64,000 nucleotides of DNA, taken from positions 18,641,392 through 18,705,391 of the forward strand of contig NC_049993.1 of the NCBI RefSeq assembly GCF_000003815.2. The letters run 5' to 3'. The first letter of the stretch is position 1. Each line of letters starts with the position of its first letter. Source of the stretch: Branchiostoma floridae. Its lineage: Eukaryota > Chordata > Leptocardii > Amphioxiformes > Branchiostomatidae. The notes beneath the pieces are model-generated. The model was not told where the DNA came from. It made no database searches and worked only from the letters and a program-made list of their open reading frames with translations. The position numbers and the translations under genes are program-made. Positions 22,058 to 32,998 of this stretch are shown in pieces.

Positions 22058-22400
22058 AGCCAAGAAAAGTGTAAGATGTTTAAAGGTTAATTGTCTGCCT
22101 CTCTATGGGATTGCGTGGTATGTTTTTCACCACTGCTACGATAATCTCTTCTCTCGTCTGTTGTCGGGTATGAATAAGTCAACAGTTCATCTTCTGCAAA
22201 AATCACAGTTTTGATGTAAACTAAACTACAGCGAGGTTTTGATAGTGTCGTTTGTACAACTAATTGTGTTAAGTAAACTAACGCAGACAAACTTTGGGAC
22301 TTGCTTCCTTTAATAGACATGGTTACAGTGATATATACTTCTTTAAAAAAATCGATTTTAATGTTTTCATTAAAAAATACCCCACCATGCTACATCGATG
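22058..22400 (-). repeat. Inverted copy of receptor 5' flank
   Basis: The complement matches the flank of genes A and F (GTAGCAGTGGTGAAAAACAT, CCATAGAGAGGCAGACAATT, ATTAAAATCGATTTTTT). The forward version of the same block is at 22796-22880, giving an inverted pair ~400 bases apart in each unit. Confidence 0.8.
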
Positions 22401-22443
22401 TAGGTAGAGTTTGTTTATTCAGTTTTCTTGACTGCCATTACAG

Positions 22444-23423
22444 GAGCTTCAGGCGGTTGCCTCTCACAGCCTGGCCTTAGTTCTGTAGCTCATCTTTTCA
22501 CAGGTATGTAGATTATTGATTCAGACTGTCTGATTTTTATCAGTTTCTTTAGAAGATCAAAACGTTCCCGTTGGATTTCCTGAATCTAATTCCCGTAACT
22601 CCTGTGGTCTGCCGGAAATGCCGTTTGTTCCATTTCCAGCACACAACAGGAAGGTTTCTACTAAAGATACTTAACGACTTGCCTCCAAATTAAGACTACG
22701 ACCGAGAAAACGTAAGAATAATCGTTTTAGGCCCAAGATTACACGTCTTCCAACCAATAGCAGCAACACCTTTTTTTCCAACTGTTCCCGTAACAGTGTT
22801 GAAAAGCATACCACACAATCCCATATAGAGAGGCAGACAATTAACATTTAAACATCTTATAGTTTTCTTCACTACCATTACTTACAGGGGGCACAGTGGC
22901 AGATTCTCACAGCCTGGCAGTCTATAGCCCATCTTTTCAAAGGTATGTAAACGTCTGATTCAGTACGTTTACTTTTTTGTTTTTTTATTTGGAAGAATGA
23001 AAACTTAATGTTTAATTTCTTCAATCCAAATTCCTTTCTTTTTTAAATTTCCAGCAGACCTCAGTTAGGTTTCTGGTGAAGACACGATACGAACCGCCTC
23101 CAAGTCAAGACTGCGACAGAGGAAACTTGAGAACAGTCGTCCAAGATTACGTCCTCCAGCCAAGAGCAGCGACACCTTTTTTTCAACTGTTCCCGTAACT
23201 ATCAATGGTCAGACTGTCTGAATTGCATTTGTATTGGTTCATTAACAAGCGACAATTGATTGGTGTTCTCTACTGATTAAATAAGCTTGAGGGTTTATTG
23301 AGCACATATTAGAGTAGACTTCATACAACAATTCAAAGCTGTGTGTGTGCGTAAATAGTAAACAGTTCAGTCCCGACGAAAAACTTTTTGTCCCTGCAGC
23401 CAACATACAGCACCCGAGCCAGC
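22444..23423 (+). promoter_or_regulatory. Leader exons of gene B (two tandem modules)
   Basis: Module 1: exon 22444-22503 (ATTACAG / CACAG|GTATGT) with an acceptor near 22638. Module 2: exon 22888-22942 (TTACAG / CAAAG|GTATGT) with acceptor CCAGCAG at 23054-23057 leading into the coding exon. The pairs are duplicates of one another. Which is used cannot be told. Confidence 0.6.
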
Positions 23424-25397
23424 ATGTTATCCAGCATGATTGTTGTTTTAGTTGTTATCCTAACACTTATAAATGTACCACACACCTGTGAAGCATCAGC
23501 ACTTTCACAGCTACTCTCTCACGGATGTAACGTTCAGAATTGGCACAATGGTAATTTACATTTATCATTTTTGTCACCCCGAATTCATTGTGACAACAAA
23601 GGTTTAACGAGTGTTCCCAAAGAACTGCCCTCAAACCTCTTAGACCTTCAGCTTCCCAACAACGCCCTAACCACCGTTCCCTGCATGGCGCTACCCTACT
23701 TGAAAACCATGATCTTACGAAACAACAACATCAGTTACTTCCCTTGGTACTGTCTGAAGAACATGCCCAGGCTAGTTCATTTGGATTTGTCATATAATAA
23801 GCTGTTGTGTGTCAACCTGTATCCTGTAAAGCCCTTCCTATCGAACTTAAAATTTGTTAACATTTCCCACAACAACATAAATACATTGTCTATGTGTGAT
23901 CTTGGGTGGAACGAGCATGTACCAAATGGTAAGTTTATACCATACGCCCCTATTATAGCGGGTAACCCTTTCCACTGTAACTGTGAGATAACTTGGATCA
24001 TTGATTGGGCGATGAAGGTGGAAAAGTGCCGAAAGGAAAGATCACAAAGATGTCAACATTTTATCAGGGCAATTTATATCGCCTTTGAAATGCACAAAGA
24101 CCAGTCTCTGTTTCGCTGTAAAACACCACCTGAAGTCGGAAACGTAGAGCTCTACAGATTAGGTAGATACATCTCAGGATGTTATGCCGTCTGGGATCCG
24201 ACAGGCGAAAACGGTAGAAACTACCTACCCGATCCTTGTGATCCTAACAGGTATTGTCCCACAGAGCGTCAAAATCTTCCTCCCCCTGACGTCATCACTT
24301 CGTCACTGTTGCCACTAGCAACCGCTGGTCCAGATCGATCTAGTGAGAAACCAAAACTGCAAAAGGCTGCAATAGATGAAATATCCCAAAACGTTACAAA
24401 AAATATATTGACAGATTTGCAGGATGGCGCCTCGATAGCCACTAGAACCTTCAATCAGGTGACAGATGTGGAAGAAGGGCGAAATGTTCACGCTGTGCCC
24501 GTGACAGAAACTCCAAAGAATCAGGAGACGTCATCTCCACAAACCGTTACCATGGCATCAGCCTGGGTGGTGACTGGATCAGTACCAAAGAATCAAAAGA
24601 CGTCATTACCTCAAACCGTTACCATGGCATCAGCCTGGGTGGTGACTGGATCAGTACCAAAGAATCAGAAGACGTCATTACCTCAAACCGTTGCCATGGC
24701 ATCAGGCTGGGTGGTGACTGCATCAGTAGCTGGAGTGATAGCTGTCCTCTGTAGCGTGGGTTTAGTTGTGTATTGTGCACTGGGTAGGAGACAATCTGAC
24801 AACGCAACTGCGCAACTTGGTCATGTAAACAACATGCCGGCTGACCAAGTTGTATACAACGTTTCTTATCACCCAGCCACCACCAGTCAGAACACCCAGG
24901 CTGATGATCAGGAAGGCGGCAGCAATGGTCCGGAAACAGACTCGGACCCCTGCACATACGAAACTATACCTGACATAGAAGAACCGTATGCAACGGCTCA
25001 TGGTTTTGTTGTGCCTCAATATCATATGTGGGAAATTGCAGACAAGACCAGTCCTAAGACAACAGAAGGTGCTTGTACCTTACCTGGTCCAGAAGCACAT
25101 GCCTTTGATCCTGCCGACCAACATGGGGAAGTTACTGATGACCACAAGGTCGAAAGTGAGGTGGTGAAGTCAGATACAGAGGTCTACGTAAATGAGCTTA
25201 AAACTAATACGATCGAACCTTATGAAAGATCTCCTTATGCTTTTGAAGGTTCCAAAATGTACGGTCAGTCCTGCATACAAGAAGCTACAACCAACACATC
25301 TAAACCGTATTCAAATTTGCGTCATGAGTATGACGTATATAACCGTGAACAAACCGGCACCAGTGGAGAAGGTTCCAAAATGTACGGAATCGATTAA
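23424..25397 (+). CDS. LRR transmembrane receptor B, full length
   Basis: 657 residues from ATG 23424 (conserved MLSSMIVVL). Signal peptide ~1-26; Cys cap ~35-65; LRRs ~70-163 (LQLPNNALTTVP, MILRNNNISYFP, HLDLSYNKLL, FVNISHNNINTL); LRRCT from ~178 (NPFHCNCEITWIIDWA); Ser/Thr/Pro linker with NVT sites; three tandem 24-residue units at 364-435 (PKNQ...WVVTGSV), the last running into the membrane helix (~430-452); then ~205 cytoplasmic residues with TYETIPDI, EVYVNEL (a Grb2-type YxN) and SKMYG motifs. It is the only array gene open over this whole architecture. LRRCT-capped single-pass proteins act in recognition or adhesion; the ligand is unknown. One coding exon, with leader introns upstream. 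The stop TAA is also the first base triplet of the foldback at 25395. Confidence 0.92.
   Translation: MLSSMIVVLVVILTLINVPHTCEASALSQLLSHGCNVQNWHNGNLHLSFLSPRIHCDNKGLTSVPKELPSNLLDLQLPNNALTTVPCMALPYLKTMILRNNNISYFPWYCLKNMPRLVHLDLSYNKLLCVNLYPVKPFLSNLKFVNISHNNINTLSMCDLGWNEHVPNGKFIPYAPIIAGNPFHCNCEITWIIDWAMKVEKCRKERSQRCQHFIRAIYIAFEMHKDQSLFRCKTPPEVGNVELYRLGRYISGCYAVWDPTGENGRNYLPDPCDPNRYCPTERQNLPPPDVITSSLLPLATAGPDRSSEKPKLQKAAIDEISQNVTKNILTDLQDGASIATRTFNQVTDVEEGRNVHAVPVTETPKNQETSSPQTVTMASAWVVTGSVPKNQKTSLPQTVTMASAWVVTGSVPKNQKTSLPQTVAMASGWVVTASVAGVIAVLCSVGLVVYCALGRRQSDNATAQLGHVNNMPADQVVYNVSYHPATTSQNTQADDQEGGSNGPETDSDPCTYETIPDIEEPYATAHGFVVPQYHMWEIADKTSPKTTEGACTLPGPEAHAFDPADQHGEVTDDHKVESEVVKSDTEVYVNELKTNTIEPYERSPYAFEGSKMYGQSCIQEATTNTSKPYSNLRHEYDVYNREQTGTSGEGSKMYGID
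24513..24728 (+). repeat. Three 72-bp in-frame repeats in gene B
   Basis: Units start at 24513, 24585 and 24657 and encode PKNQ(E/K)TS.PQTV(T/A)MAS and (A/G)WVVT(G/A)SV. C, D and E have two units; A and F have one. The unit spans the juxtamembrane stretch and the first residues of the membrane helix. Confidence 0.95.
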
Positions 25398-25536
25398 TCT
25401 CCCAGCAGATCCTACGGTAGCATAAGATAATATCAAAAGCTGGCAGAGGAATGAAGCCGGCTTAGGAGTGAGTTTAGCTACCGGCTGCCAGCTTTTGATA
25501 TTATCTTATGCTACCGTAGGATCTGCTTGGAGATTA
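25395..25536. repeat. 52-bp-arm foldback starting at the gene B stop codon
   Basis: Arms 25395-25446 and 25485-25536 match at 51 of 52 positions by eye, with a 38-base loop. The first triplet TAA is the stop codon of B. Ends read TA-ATCTCC...GGAGAT-TA, compatible with a Tc1/mariner-type MITE using a TA target. Confidence 0.92.
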
Positions 25537-25937
25537 GAAATCGATGGCATCAGGCAGTTTGCTCGCTCATCTGTCTGTTCATCTGGACAGGAAAAACAAA
25601 ATACAACGACATTGTATTCCCAAACATCTAAATGATGATGAACATAAATCTGTTCATGGGAAGAAATCATACTGCAGAAATTCACATTCTTTAAGTTCTA
25701 AACCACTGTAAGTTTCTCGGCTTTAATTCATATCATGATACTTACGCTAACGAACTAATGTAAACCAATCCCAGACAACATTGGAATGGCATCGCACATG
25801 ATGCAACGTCATGTTGTACGGTTGACTGTGTGTACTAACTCTCATCTTCATTTAGTTGTAACGTGTAAATATATATAGCGCACACATATGTGTTACGACA
25901 ATGTAATATTCAGCAATAAATGATGTATATGTAATTA

Positions 25938-26195
25938 CCAATGTACATACTTGTTTAACTCCAGAATGATGCAAAACTAAGTGGATGACATATGATATGT
26001 GTAACAAGTGTAGATTCCTGCGCCAACTGAAAAATTGTTAGAAATTAACGTCGTGTCAGTGTTTTTGTACATGTGGTATACTCGTATAAACTAAATGTTT
26101 TATTAGTTGGCTATGGGATATAAAACTTTACGTTTCAATAGTTGGGGTATATAAACTACATTCACTTTTAATAATGGTTGACACACAGAATGATA
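25938..26195 (+). repeat. 258-bp direct repeat, left copy
   Basis: Nearly identical to 27189-27446 (one difference noticed, TTGGGGTAT versus TTGGAGTAT). The two copies flank the CR1-like fragment. The sequence is the normal receptor 3' flank. Confidence 0.92.
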
Positions 26196-27188
26196 GATGG
26201 AACAGACATTACACATGTAGAACAGGCTGAACTGTTAGGTCTCACTATAGACCAACGTCTCACATGGGGATCGCATATTGACAAAACGAAGAATAAAATG
26301 GCAGGCATACTAGCCACAATAAGACGACACAGGAAATACTTCACAAAAAGTACATTGAGATCTGTTATTCAGGCTCTGGTTTTGTCACACATGGACTACG
26401 GCTCAGTGCTGCTATCCTCTGCACCACAGACACACATAGATGGTCTTCAGGTGGTCCAGAATCGTGCTGCTCGCCTGGCCACAAACAAGCCCTTTGACAC
26501 CAACCTGGAAGACCTACACATGCAGTTAAAGTGGCAAACCGTTAAAGAAAGACTCTTTACAAATACTGTATGTACATTCCACAAAATTGTTAAGGAAAGG
26601 CAACCCCAATGCATCTTCAAGCAATTACAAACAATTCAATCCACACATGAGCATCACACGAGGCTGTCTACTAGAGGAGCATTCACTCAATCAAAACCCA
26701 AAACAAACGCTAAAACAAGGACATTTGGCTACAGATGCATCAAAACCTATAACACATTGCCAAACACAACGACATCATACAACAACATTGAGTTCAAATC
26801 TAGGATAAAAGAGCTTGCGAAAACACGAGACAAAAGACAACCCCTGAGCACATGGTGGTAATGATTTTTATATTTCAGTACATCTAAGTTATATATTTAT
26901 GTTGTGTTATTAGTACACTTTTGATTGGATTGTGTTTCAATCAATTAAGTTAACTTCTTCTGCTATTCATTATTCGTTATGTATGATCACTTCTTTATTT
27001 TGACCTCTGACCTCTGCTTATTATTTTGCTTATTATTTTACGCTAATTATCCGCTTTTGATGTTAAGTTGTTTCTTTTGCATTTCATGTATTTCATTTAT
27101 TCTTATTATTATGACTCCAGGAAGAGTAGTGGCATGATTTTATGATGTACACTAATGGAGATCGCAATTAAACAAACAAACAAACAAA
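26196..27188 (+). mobile_element. 5'-truncated CR1/L2-like non-LTR retrotransposon
   Basis: The open stretch ending at 26861 encodes the C-terminal end of a reverse transcriptase protein (LLGLTIDQRLTWGSHI, VLSHMDYGSVLLSSA, LQVVQNRAARL motifs of CR1/L2/Jockey-type elements). About 300 bases of 3' untranslated sequence and a (CAAA)n tail follow. The catalytic palm is missing, so it is dead on arrival. It sits in the 3' flank of gene B only. Confidence 0.88.
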
Positions 27189-27446
27189 CCAATGTACATA
27201 CTTGTTTAACTCCAGAATGATGCAAAACTAAGTGGATGACATATGATATGTGTAACAAGTGTAGATTCCTGCGCCAACTGAAAAATTGTTAGAAATTAAC
27301 GTCGTGTCAGTGTTTTTGTACATGTGGTATACTCGTATAAACTAAATGTTTTATTAGTTGGCTATGGGATATAAAACTTTACGTTTCAATAGTTGGAGTA
27401 TATAAACTACATTCACTTTTAATAATGGTTGACACACAGAATGATA
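27189..27446 (+). repeat. 258-bp direct repeat, right copy
   Basis: Right partner of 25938-26195. The receptor flank continues normally after it toward the poly(A) signal candidate at 27672. Confidence 0.92.
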
Positions 27447-28129
27447 CACTTTGTATTTTTGGAATGAGCGGCTTACGAACACTGGATCTAATGTATAACG
27501 CCATCGATGTTTAAAGGTTCGTAGCGCTAATTCTAAAGCTACGTATACGTACGTAAGATGTTTGATTTTAGCAAGTTTTGCTCGAGGAAGAGTGAATGTT
27601 TTAGCACGTGACGTTGAGCACATTGTGGTTGCTGAACAGTGTTTTGTGCAAAGAAAGGTATTGCCACTGCCAATAAAGCAAAGGTGTATACAATATATGT
27701 TTCAAAACATGTTTTTATTTTTAGTTTTGAGTTTATTAGGATGCCCTTTAGCCCTAAATGGAGCTGATATTCCAGGGCTCACATTGATAAAAGAATATAC
27801 AAATACTAAAACAGACACAATAATGTACAAATACAGATCAGGCATGCATACAAATACAGACCTAAAGTCTGACATTATGAAGCGAGGTCAGAGGCAATAC
27901 TAAGATATGCACTAAAACTATTATGATTCTTAGAATTGGTCTATTATCCTCTTGAACAATCGCGTATCAGATACAATATTAAATTCTCTGGGTAAAGAAT
28001 GGCACCGCTTTACTAGTGATCTATAAGTAAACGTCCTCAATTTCACCGGTGCCCTTCGGGGGTGTAGCCCCGACAGGGCTCCGGTGGACTGCCAGAAACT
28101 GCATTACGTCATGCGACAGTTTGACCTTT

Positions 28130-28350
28130 TATCATGTTTTTTTCACGGTACCTTCTCCCCCCCGCCTTTTACCTCCCTAAACTACGTCATGTACCCATTT
28201 TGATAGACACCTGGGTAGAGTGAAGACATTCCTTTAAAGTGACTATTACAAGGACGCAAGATTTGAACCATAATAGGATTGGAACCCATGTCCTCTGTGT
28301 TCTGGACCAAACATTCTACAGGTACACTACACAACCCCACAGGCACGTTG
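28130..28350 (-). mobile_element. tRNA-derived SINE, minus strand, unit 2
   Basis: Same family and position as 19620-19880 (complement of GGATTGGAACCCATGTCCTC). It lies upstream of the unit 2 leader. Confidence 0.6.
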
Positions 28351-28554
28351 GAGGCACATGCAATTTAAATATTAGAGTACATGCAGATTGGTCTGCTCTA
28401 ATCACCCACGCACAGAAAATCGTTCAAGATTGTTCTCGAGAAAATGAAGTTAGCTCCTGCCAAAATTAGCCAGATTTTGATCTTCAATGTGTAGATATAT
28501 ATTTCGCAAAGGCATACTTGGAGCCGTAAATAGTTGGACGTTTTATCAGTTTTT

Positions 28555-28805
28555 TTCTATGGTACCCTCCCAACACCCCCCACCCCATCCCACCTTTTAC
28601 CTCCCGCAATGAAGTCAGGTACCCATTTTATAAACACCCGGGTAGAGTGACGAAATCTCTTAAATCGACTATTCAGGGCACAAGATTGGAACCATGATAC
28701 TTGATAGGATTCGAACCCATGACCTCTGGGTTCTGGACAAGCACCCAGCAGATACATGTACACCACACGACCCCACAGGCACGTTGGAGGCGCGCGTGCA
28801 GTTTA
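28555..28805 (-). mobile_element. tRNA-derived SINE, minus strand, unit 2
   Basis: The complement has B box GGGTTCGAATCC and a GTGGGGTCGTGTGGTGTAC head. It is followed by the shared GCAGATTGGTCTGCTCTAAT block. Confidence 0.68.
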
Positions 28806-28904
28806 AACATTAGAGCACATGCAGATTGGTCTGCTCTAATCACCCACGCACAGAAAACTTGAAGATTATTCTCCAGAAAATGAAGTTAGTCGCTGACAAG
28901 ATGA

Positions 28905-30092
28905 AGGATGGGATCACGTGTCCAGCCGCCATTGCCAGACGAATCAGCGTCTTTTCTCCCCACTCCGAGTTCGGCAGGTGTCACAGGAGGCGGCGTCTTG
29001 GCCAGCTGGAGCTTATCTTCAGGTGAGCAAGATACCTTAAACAAAGTAACATCGAAAAAATACATTACGTAGTGATCAAGAAAATCACAACATATAATCC
29101 TTGCATTTTTCTCATCAAACAAGTTCTGCGGAAAAATATATTCGTTGCTGGCTATTTTATGTTGTTTTGCATTCTATCGTGATTTTGCATCAATAAGTAT
29201 AAACTGTTTTATTTCGACGTGTTGAACGAGGAAGAATAGAAATTGAAAGAAGGACCTGAGCCATCCGAAGAAGTGACAGAGAAAGTTCGAGACGGTCTTT
29301 TTAGTCCCAAGATAGACCATTCTATCTAGGAGTATATTTTATCATAACGTAGTAAGCAATATAATGACAAGATAAGATGTCTGTCATTCTCTTATTAAGT
29401 ACGCTCATAAGTACAAACTGAGTCATATTCACTGTTGCAAACTGTTGATGTGTTTTTTCTTCAAGTCATGCTGATAATTTTGTTTTGATATGTAGGAGAC
29501 CAGAGCAGAACCCGAGACATCCGTAAGGAGTGCTGGAGGAAGTTAAGAGCTGATCTTCTCAGCCCAAAGATCAACTGCCATCCGAGAACAGGAACGATCG
29601 TGTCCAGCAAAACCAAGTAACTGGTTATACAGAGTACTTCATATCTTCAATATTTAAGAGACAGTAAACAGCATAATATGTATATTGTGATGCAGCAGTT
29701 GCAATCGTGTGTTGTTGAATGTATTTAGAGTCTTAAACGGTGATATACAGTGAAAAGAGGAAATAGTAATTGTCCGATCGCTGTAATAAATTGTGAATCA
29801 ATTGTTGTTCACTAGTCGGACGACTGAATATATCCATCTTTTTGTATTTAATCACCTTGATGACAAAGACTGTGTGACTATATGGATTCTAGTTGAATCA
29901 TCAGTGCCACATACAACGAAAGACAAATTTAACGTGGTATAAGTAACTCCATAGTCTTTTTGAGGCCTTAGGGCCAGTTGGTTGTATCCCTTTCTGCCTT
30001 TACCTCCCGAACCATGGCCAGGTACCCATTTAAAACCTAGGCATGAAGTGAGGAAAGTCGTGTTCAGTTCCATTTATCGTTTGTCACTGCAG
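28905..30092 (+). promoter_or_regulatory. Promoter and leader exons of truncated copy C'
   Basis: ATCACGTGTCCAGCCGCC (E-box), leader exon 1 ending at TTCAG|GTGAGC, and an exon 3 equivalent at about 29496-29618 (CAAAACCAA|GTAACT). Leader exon 2 is shortened and lacks its donor. The acceptor TTTGTCACTGCAG at 30091-30092 is intact. Confidence 0.55.
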
Positions 30093-30097
30093 AATAC

Positions 30098-30463
30098 ATG
30101 CTATACAAGTGCAGCATGATTGTCGTTCAAGCTTTTGTCCTCATGTTTCTGAACGTTGCGCACAATTGTGAAGCATCAGCACTTTCACGACTGCGATCTC
30201 ATGGATGTGACGTTCATAATTCTACTTTAACCCAAATTTATTGTGACAACAAAGGTTTAACGAGTGTTCCCAAAGACCTGCCCTCAAACCTCTTTGAGCT
30301 TCATCTTCCCAACAACGCCCTGACCACGTTTCCCTGCATGGCTTTGCCGTATTTGAAGAACATGATGTTAAGAAACAACAGCATCAGTTACTTCCCTTGG
30401 TACTGTCTGAAAAACATGCTCAGGCTAGTTTATTTGGATTTGTCATATAATAAGCTGTTTTAG
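30098..30463 (+). CDS. Truncated secreted LRR protein C'
   Basis: 121 residues: signal peptide (MLYKCSMIVVQAFVLMFLNV), N-terminal Cys cap, and LRRs ending at LDLSYNKLF, where the full-size genes continue with CVNLYPVKPF. No LRRCT cap or membrane helix. The stop comes from a Penelope-like fragment joined at this point, as in all four truncated copies. Unlike its sisters it keeps both an open frame and a splice acceptor, so expression as a small secreted LRR protein is possible. It may equally be a young pseudogene. Confidence 0.6.
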   Translation: MLYKCSMIVVQAFVLMFLNVAHNCEASALSRLRSHGCDVHNSTLTQIYCDNKGLTSVPKDLPSNLFELHLPNNALTTFPCMALPYLKNMMLRNNSISYFPWYCLKNMLRLVYLDLSYNKLF

Positions 30464-30633
30464 AGCACGTTTCAGTACAATGTACTGTCCTGCAGTAAAA
30501 TGTGAACTAGTCAGAATTGCCCTGAAGAAGGTGACAGACGGTCATCGAAACGTCGGTGTGGAATAAACGTATGGTTGTGTAAAAAGAGTCTCTTTATTCA
30601 GTGATGTACCAACCTGATGAAACTATTCATAGT
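30464..30633 (+). mobile_element. Penelope-like 3' fragment, unit 2
   Basis: Co-linear with 21889-22057. The hammerhead-like core is at 30522-30554, with one stem II mismatch (GGTCATC). Confidence 0.6.
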
Positions 30634-31855
30634 CAAGAAAAGTGTAAGATGTTTAAAGGTCAATTGTCTGCCTCTCTATGGGATTGCGTGGTATGTTTTT
30701 CACCACTGCTACGATAATCTCTTCTCTCGTCTGTTGTCGGGTATGAATAAGTCAACAGTTCATCTTCTGCAAAAATCACAGTTTTGATGCTGCCTTTTGT
30801 AAACTAAACTAAAGCGAGGTTTTGATGGTGTCGTTTGTACAACTAATTGTGTTAAGTAAACTAACACAGACAAACTTTGGGACTTGCTTCCTTTAATAGA
30901 CATGGTTACAGTGATATATACTTCTTTAAAAAAAAATCGATTTTAATGTTTTCATTAAAAAATACCCCACCATGCTACATCGATGTAGGTAGAGTTTGTT
31001 TATTCAGTTTTCTTGACTGCTATTACAGGAGCTTCAGGCGGTTGCCTCTCACAGCTTGGCCTTAGTTCTGTAGCTCATCTTCCGTTAGTTCTACTAAAGA
31101 TACTTAACGACTTGCCTCCAGATTAAGACTACGACCGAGAAAACGTAAGAATAGTCGTTTTAGGCCCAAGATTACACGTCCTCCAACCAAGAGCAGCAAC
31201 ACCTTTTTTCCCAACAGTCCCCGTTACAGTGTTGAAAAGCATACCACACAATCCCATATAGAGAGGCAGACAATTAACATTTAAATATCTTACAGTTTTC
31301 TTCACTACCATTACTACAGGGGGCACAGCGGCAGATTCTCACAGCCTGGCAGTCTATAGCCCATCTTTTCAAAGGTATGTAAACGTCTGATTCAGTACGT
31401 TTACTTTTTTATTTTTTTATTTGGAAGAATGAAAACTTAATGTTTAATTTCTTCAATCCAAATTCCTTTCTTTTTTAAATTTCCAGCAGACCTCAGTCAG
31501 GTTTCTGGTGAAGACACGAAACGAACCGCCTCCAAGTCAAGACTGCGACAGAGGAAACTTGAGAACAGTCGTCCAAGATTACGTCCTCCAGCCAAGAGCA
31601 GCGACACCTTTTTTTCAACTGTTCCCGTAACTATCAATGCTCAGACTGTCTGAATTGCATTTGTATTGGTTCATTAACAAGCGACAATTGATTGGTGTTC
31701 TCTACTGATTAAATAAGCTTGAGGGTTTATTGAGCACATATTAGAGTAGACTTAATACAACAATTCAAAGCTGTGTGTGTGCGTAAATAGTAAACAGTTC
31801 AGTCCCGACGAAAAACTTTTTGTCCCTGCAGCCAACATACAGCACCCGAGCCAGC
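30634..31855 (+). promoter_or_regulatory. Inverted flank block and leader exons of gene C
   Basis: The inverted block spans 30634-30975. The first leader module is collapsed by an internal deletion near 31080 (intron removed). The second is kept: exon 31320-31374 (CAAAG|GTATGT), then acceptor CCAGCAG and the coding exon. Confidence 0.55.
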
Positions 31856-32998
31856 ATGTTATCCAGCATGATTGTTGTTTTAGTTGTTATCCTAACACTT
31901 ATAAATGTACCACACACCTGTGAAGCATCAGCACTTTCACAGCTACTCTCTCACGGATGTAACGTTCAGAATCGGCACAATGGTAATTTACATTTATCAT
32001 TTTTGTCACCCCGAATTCATTGTGACAACAAAGGTTTAACGAGTGTTCCCAAAGAACTGCCCTCAAACCTCTTAGACCTTCAGCTTCCCAACAACGCCCT
32101 AACCACCGTTCCCTGCATGGCGCTACCCTACTTGAAAACCATGATCTTACGAAACAACAACATCAGTTACTTCCCTTGGTACTGTCTGAAGAACATGCCC
32201 AGGCTAGTTCATTTGGATTTGTCATATAATAAGCTGTTTTGTGTCAACCTGTATCCTGTAAAGCCCTTCCTATCGAACTTAAAATTTGTTAACATTTCCC
32301 ACAACAACATAAATACATTGTCTATGTGTGATCTTGGGTGGAACGAGCATGTACCAAATGGTAAGTTTATACCATACGCCCCTATTATAGCGGGTAACCC
32401 TTTCCACTGTAACTGTGAGATAACTTGGATCATTGATTGGGCGATGAAGGTGGAAAAGTGCCGAAAGGAAAGATCACAAAGATGTCAACATTTTATCAGG
32501 GCAATTTATATCGCCTTTGAAATGCACAAAGACCAGTCTCTGTTTCGCTGTAAAACACCACCTGAAGTCGGAAACGTAGAGCTCTACAGATTAGGTAGAT
32601 ACATCTCAGGATGTTATGCAGTCTGGGATCCGACAGGCGAAAACGGTAGAAACTACCTACCCGATCCTTGTGATCCTAACAGGTATTGTCCCACAGAGCA
32701 TCAAAATCTTCCTCCCCCTGACGTCATCACTTCGTCACTGTTGCCACTAGCAACCGCTGGTCCAGATCGATCTAGTGAGAAACCAAAACTGCAAAAGGCT
32801 GCAATAGATGAAATATCCCAAAACGTTACAAAAAATATATTGACAGATTTGCAGGATGGCGCCTCGATAGCCACTAGAACCTTCAATCAGGTGACAGATG
32901 TGGAAGAAGGGCGCAATGTTCACGCTGTGCCCGTGACAGAAACTCCAAAGAATCAGGAGACGTCATCTCCACAAACCGTTACCATGGCATCAGCCTGA
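31856..32998 (+). CDS. LRR receptor C, ectodomain only (nonsense before membrane helix)
   Basis: Nearly identical to gene B from ATG 31856 through the LRR and LRRCT caps and linker. TGG of the first juxtamembrane unit is TGA at 32996-32998, giving 380 residues with a signal peptide and no membrane anchor. The product would be a secreted LRR ectodomain. The downstream frame stays open to 33760 with membrane helix and tail, so the change is recent or is a sequencing error or allele. Confidence 0.85.
   Translation: MLSSMIVVLVVILTLINVPHTCEASALSQLLSHGCNVQNRHNGNLHLSFLSPRIHCDNKGLTSVPKELPSNLLDLQLPNNALTTVPCMALPYLKTMILRNNNISYFPWYCLKNMPRLVHLDLSYNKLFCVNLYPVKPFLSNLKFVNISHNNINTLSMCDLGWNEHVPNGKFIPYAPIIAGNPFHCNCEITWIIDWAMKVEKCRKERSQRCQHFIRAIYIAFEMHKDQSLFRCKTPPEVGNVELYRLGRYISGCYAVWDPTGENGRNYLPDPCDPNRYCPTEHQNLPPPDVITSSLLPLATAGPDRSSEKPKLQKAAIDEISQNVTKNILTDLQDGASIATRTFNQVTDVEEGRNVHAVPVTETPKNQETSSPQTVTMASA

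Noticed and set aside
23388-23423. N-terminal extension of gene B (and C, D, E) upstream of ATG 23424
   Set aside because: The extension would start at TTG and is not conserved as protein in A or F; the MLSSMIVV ATG is shared.
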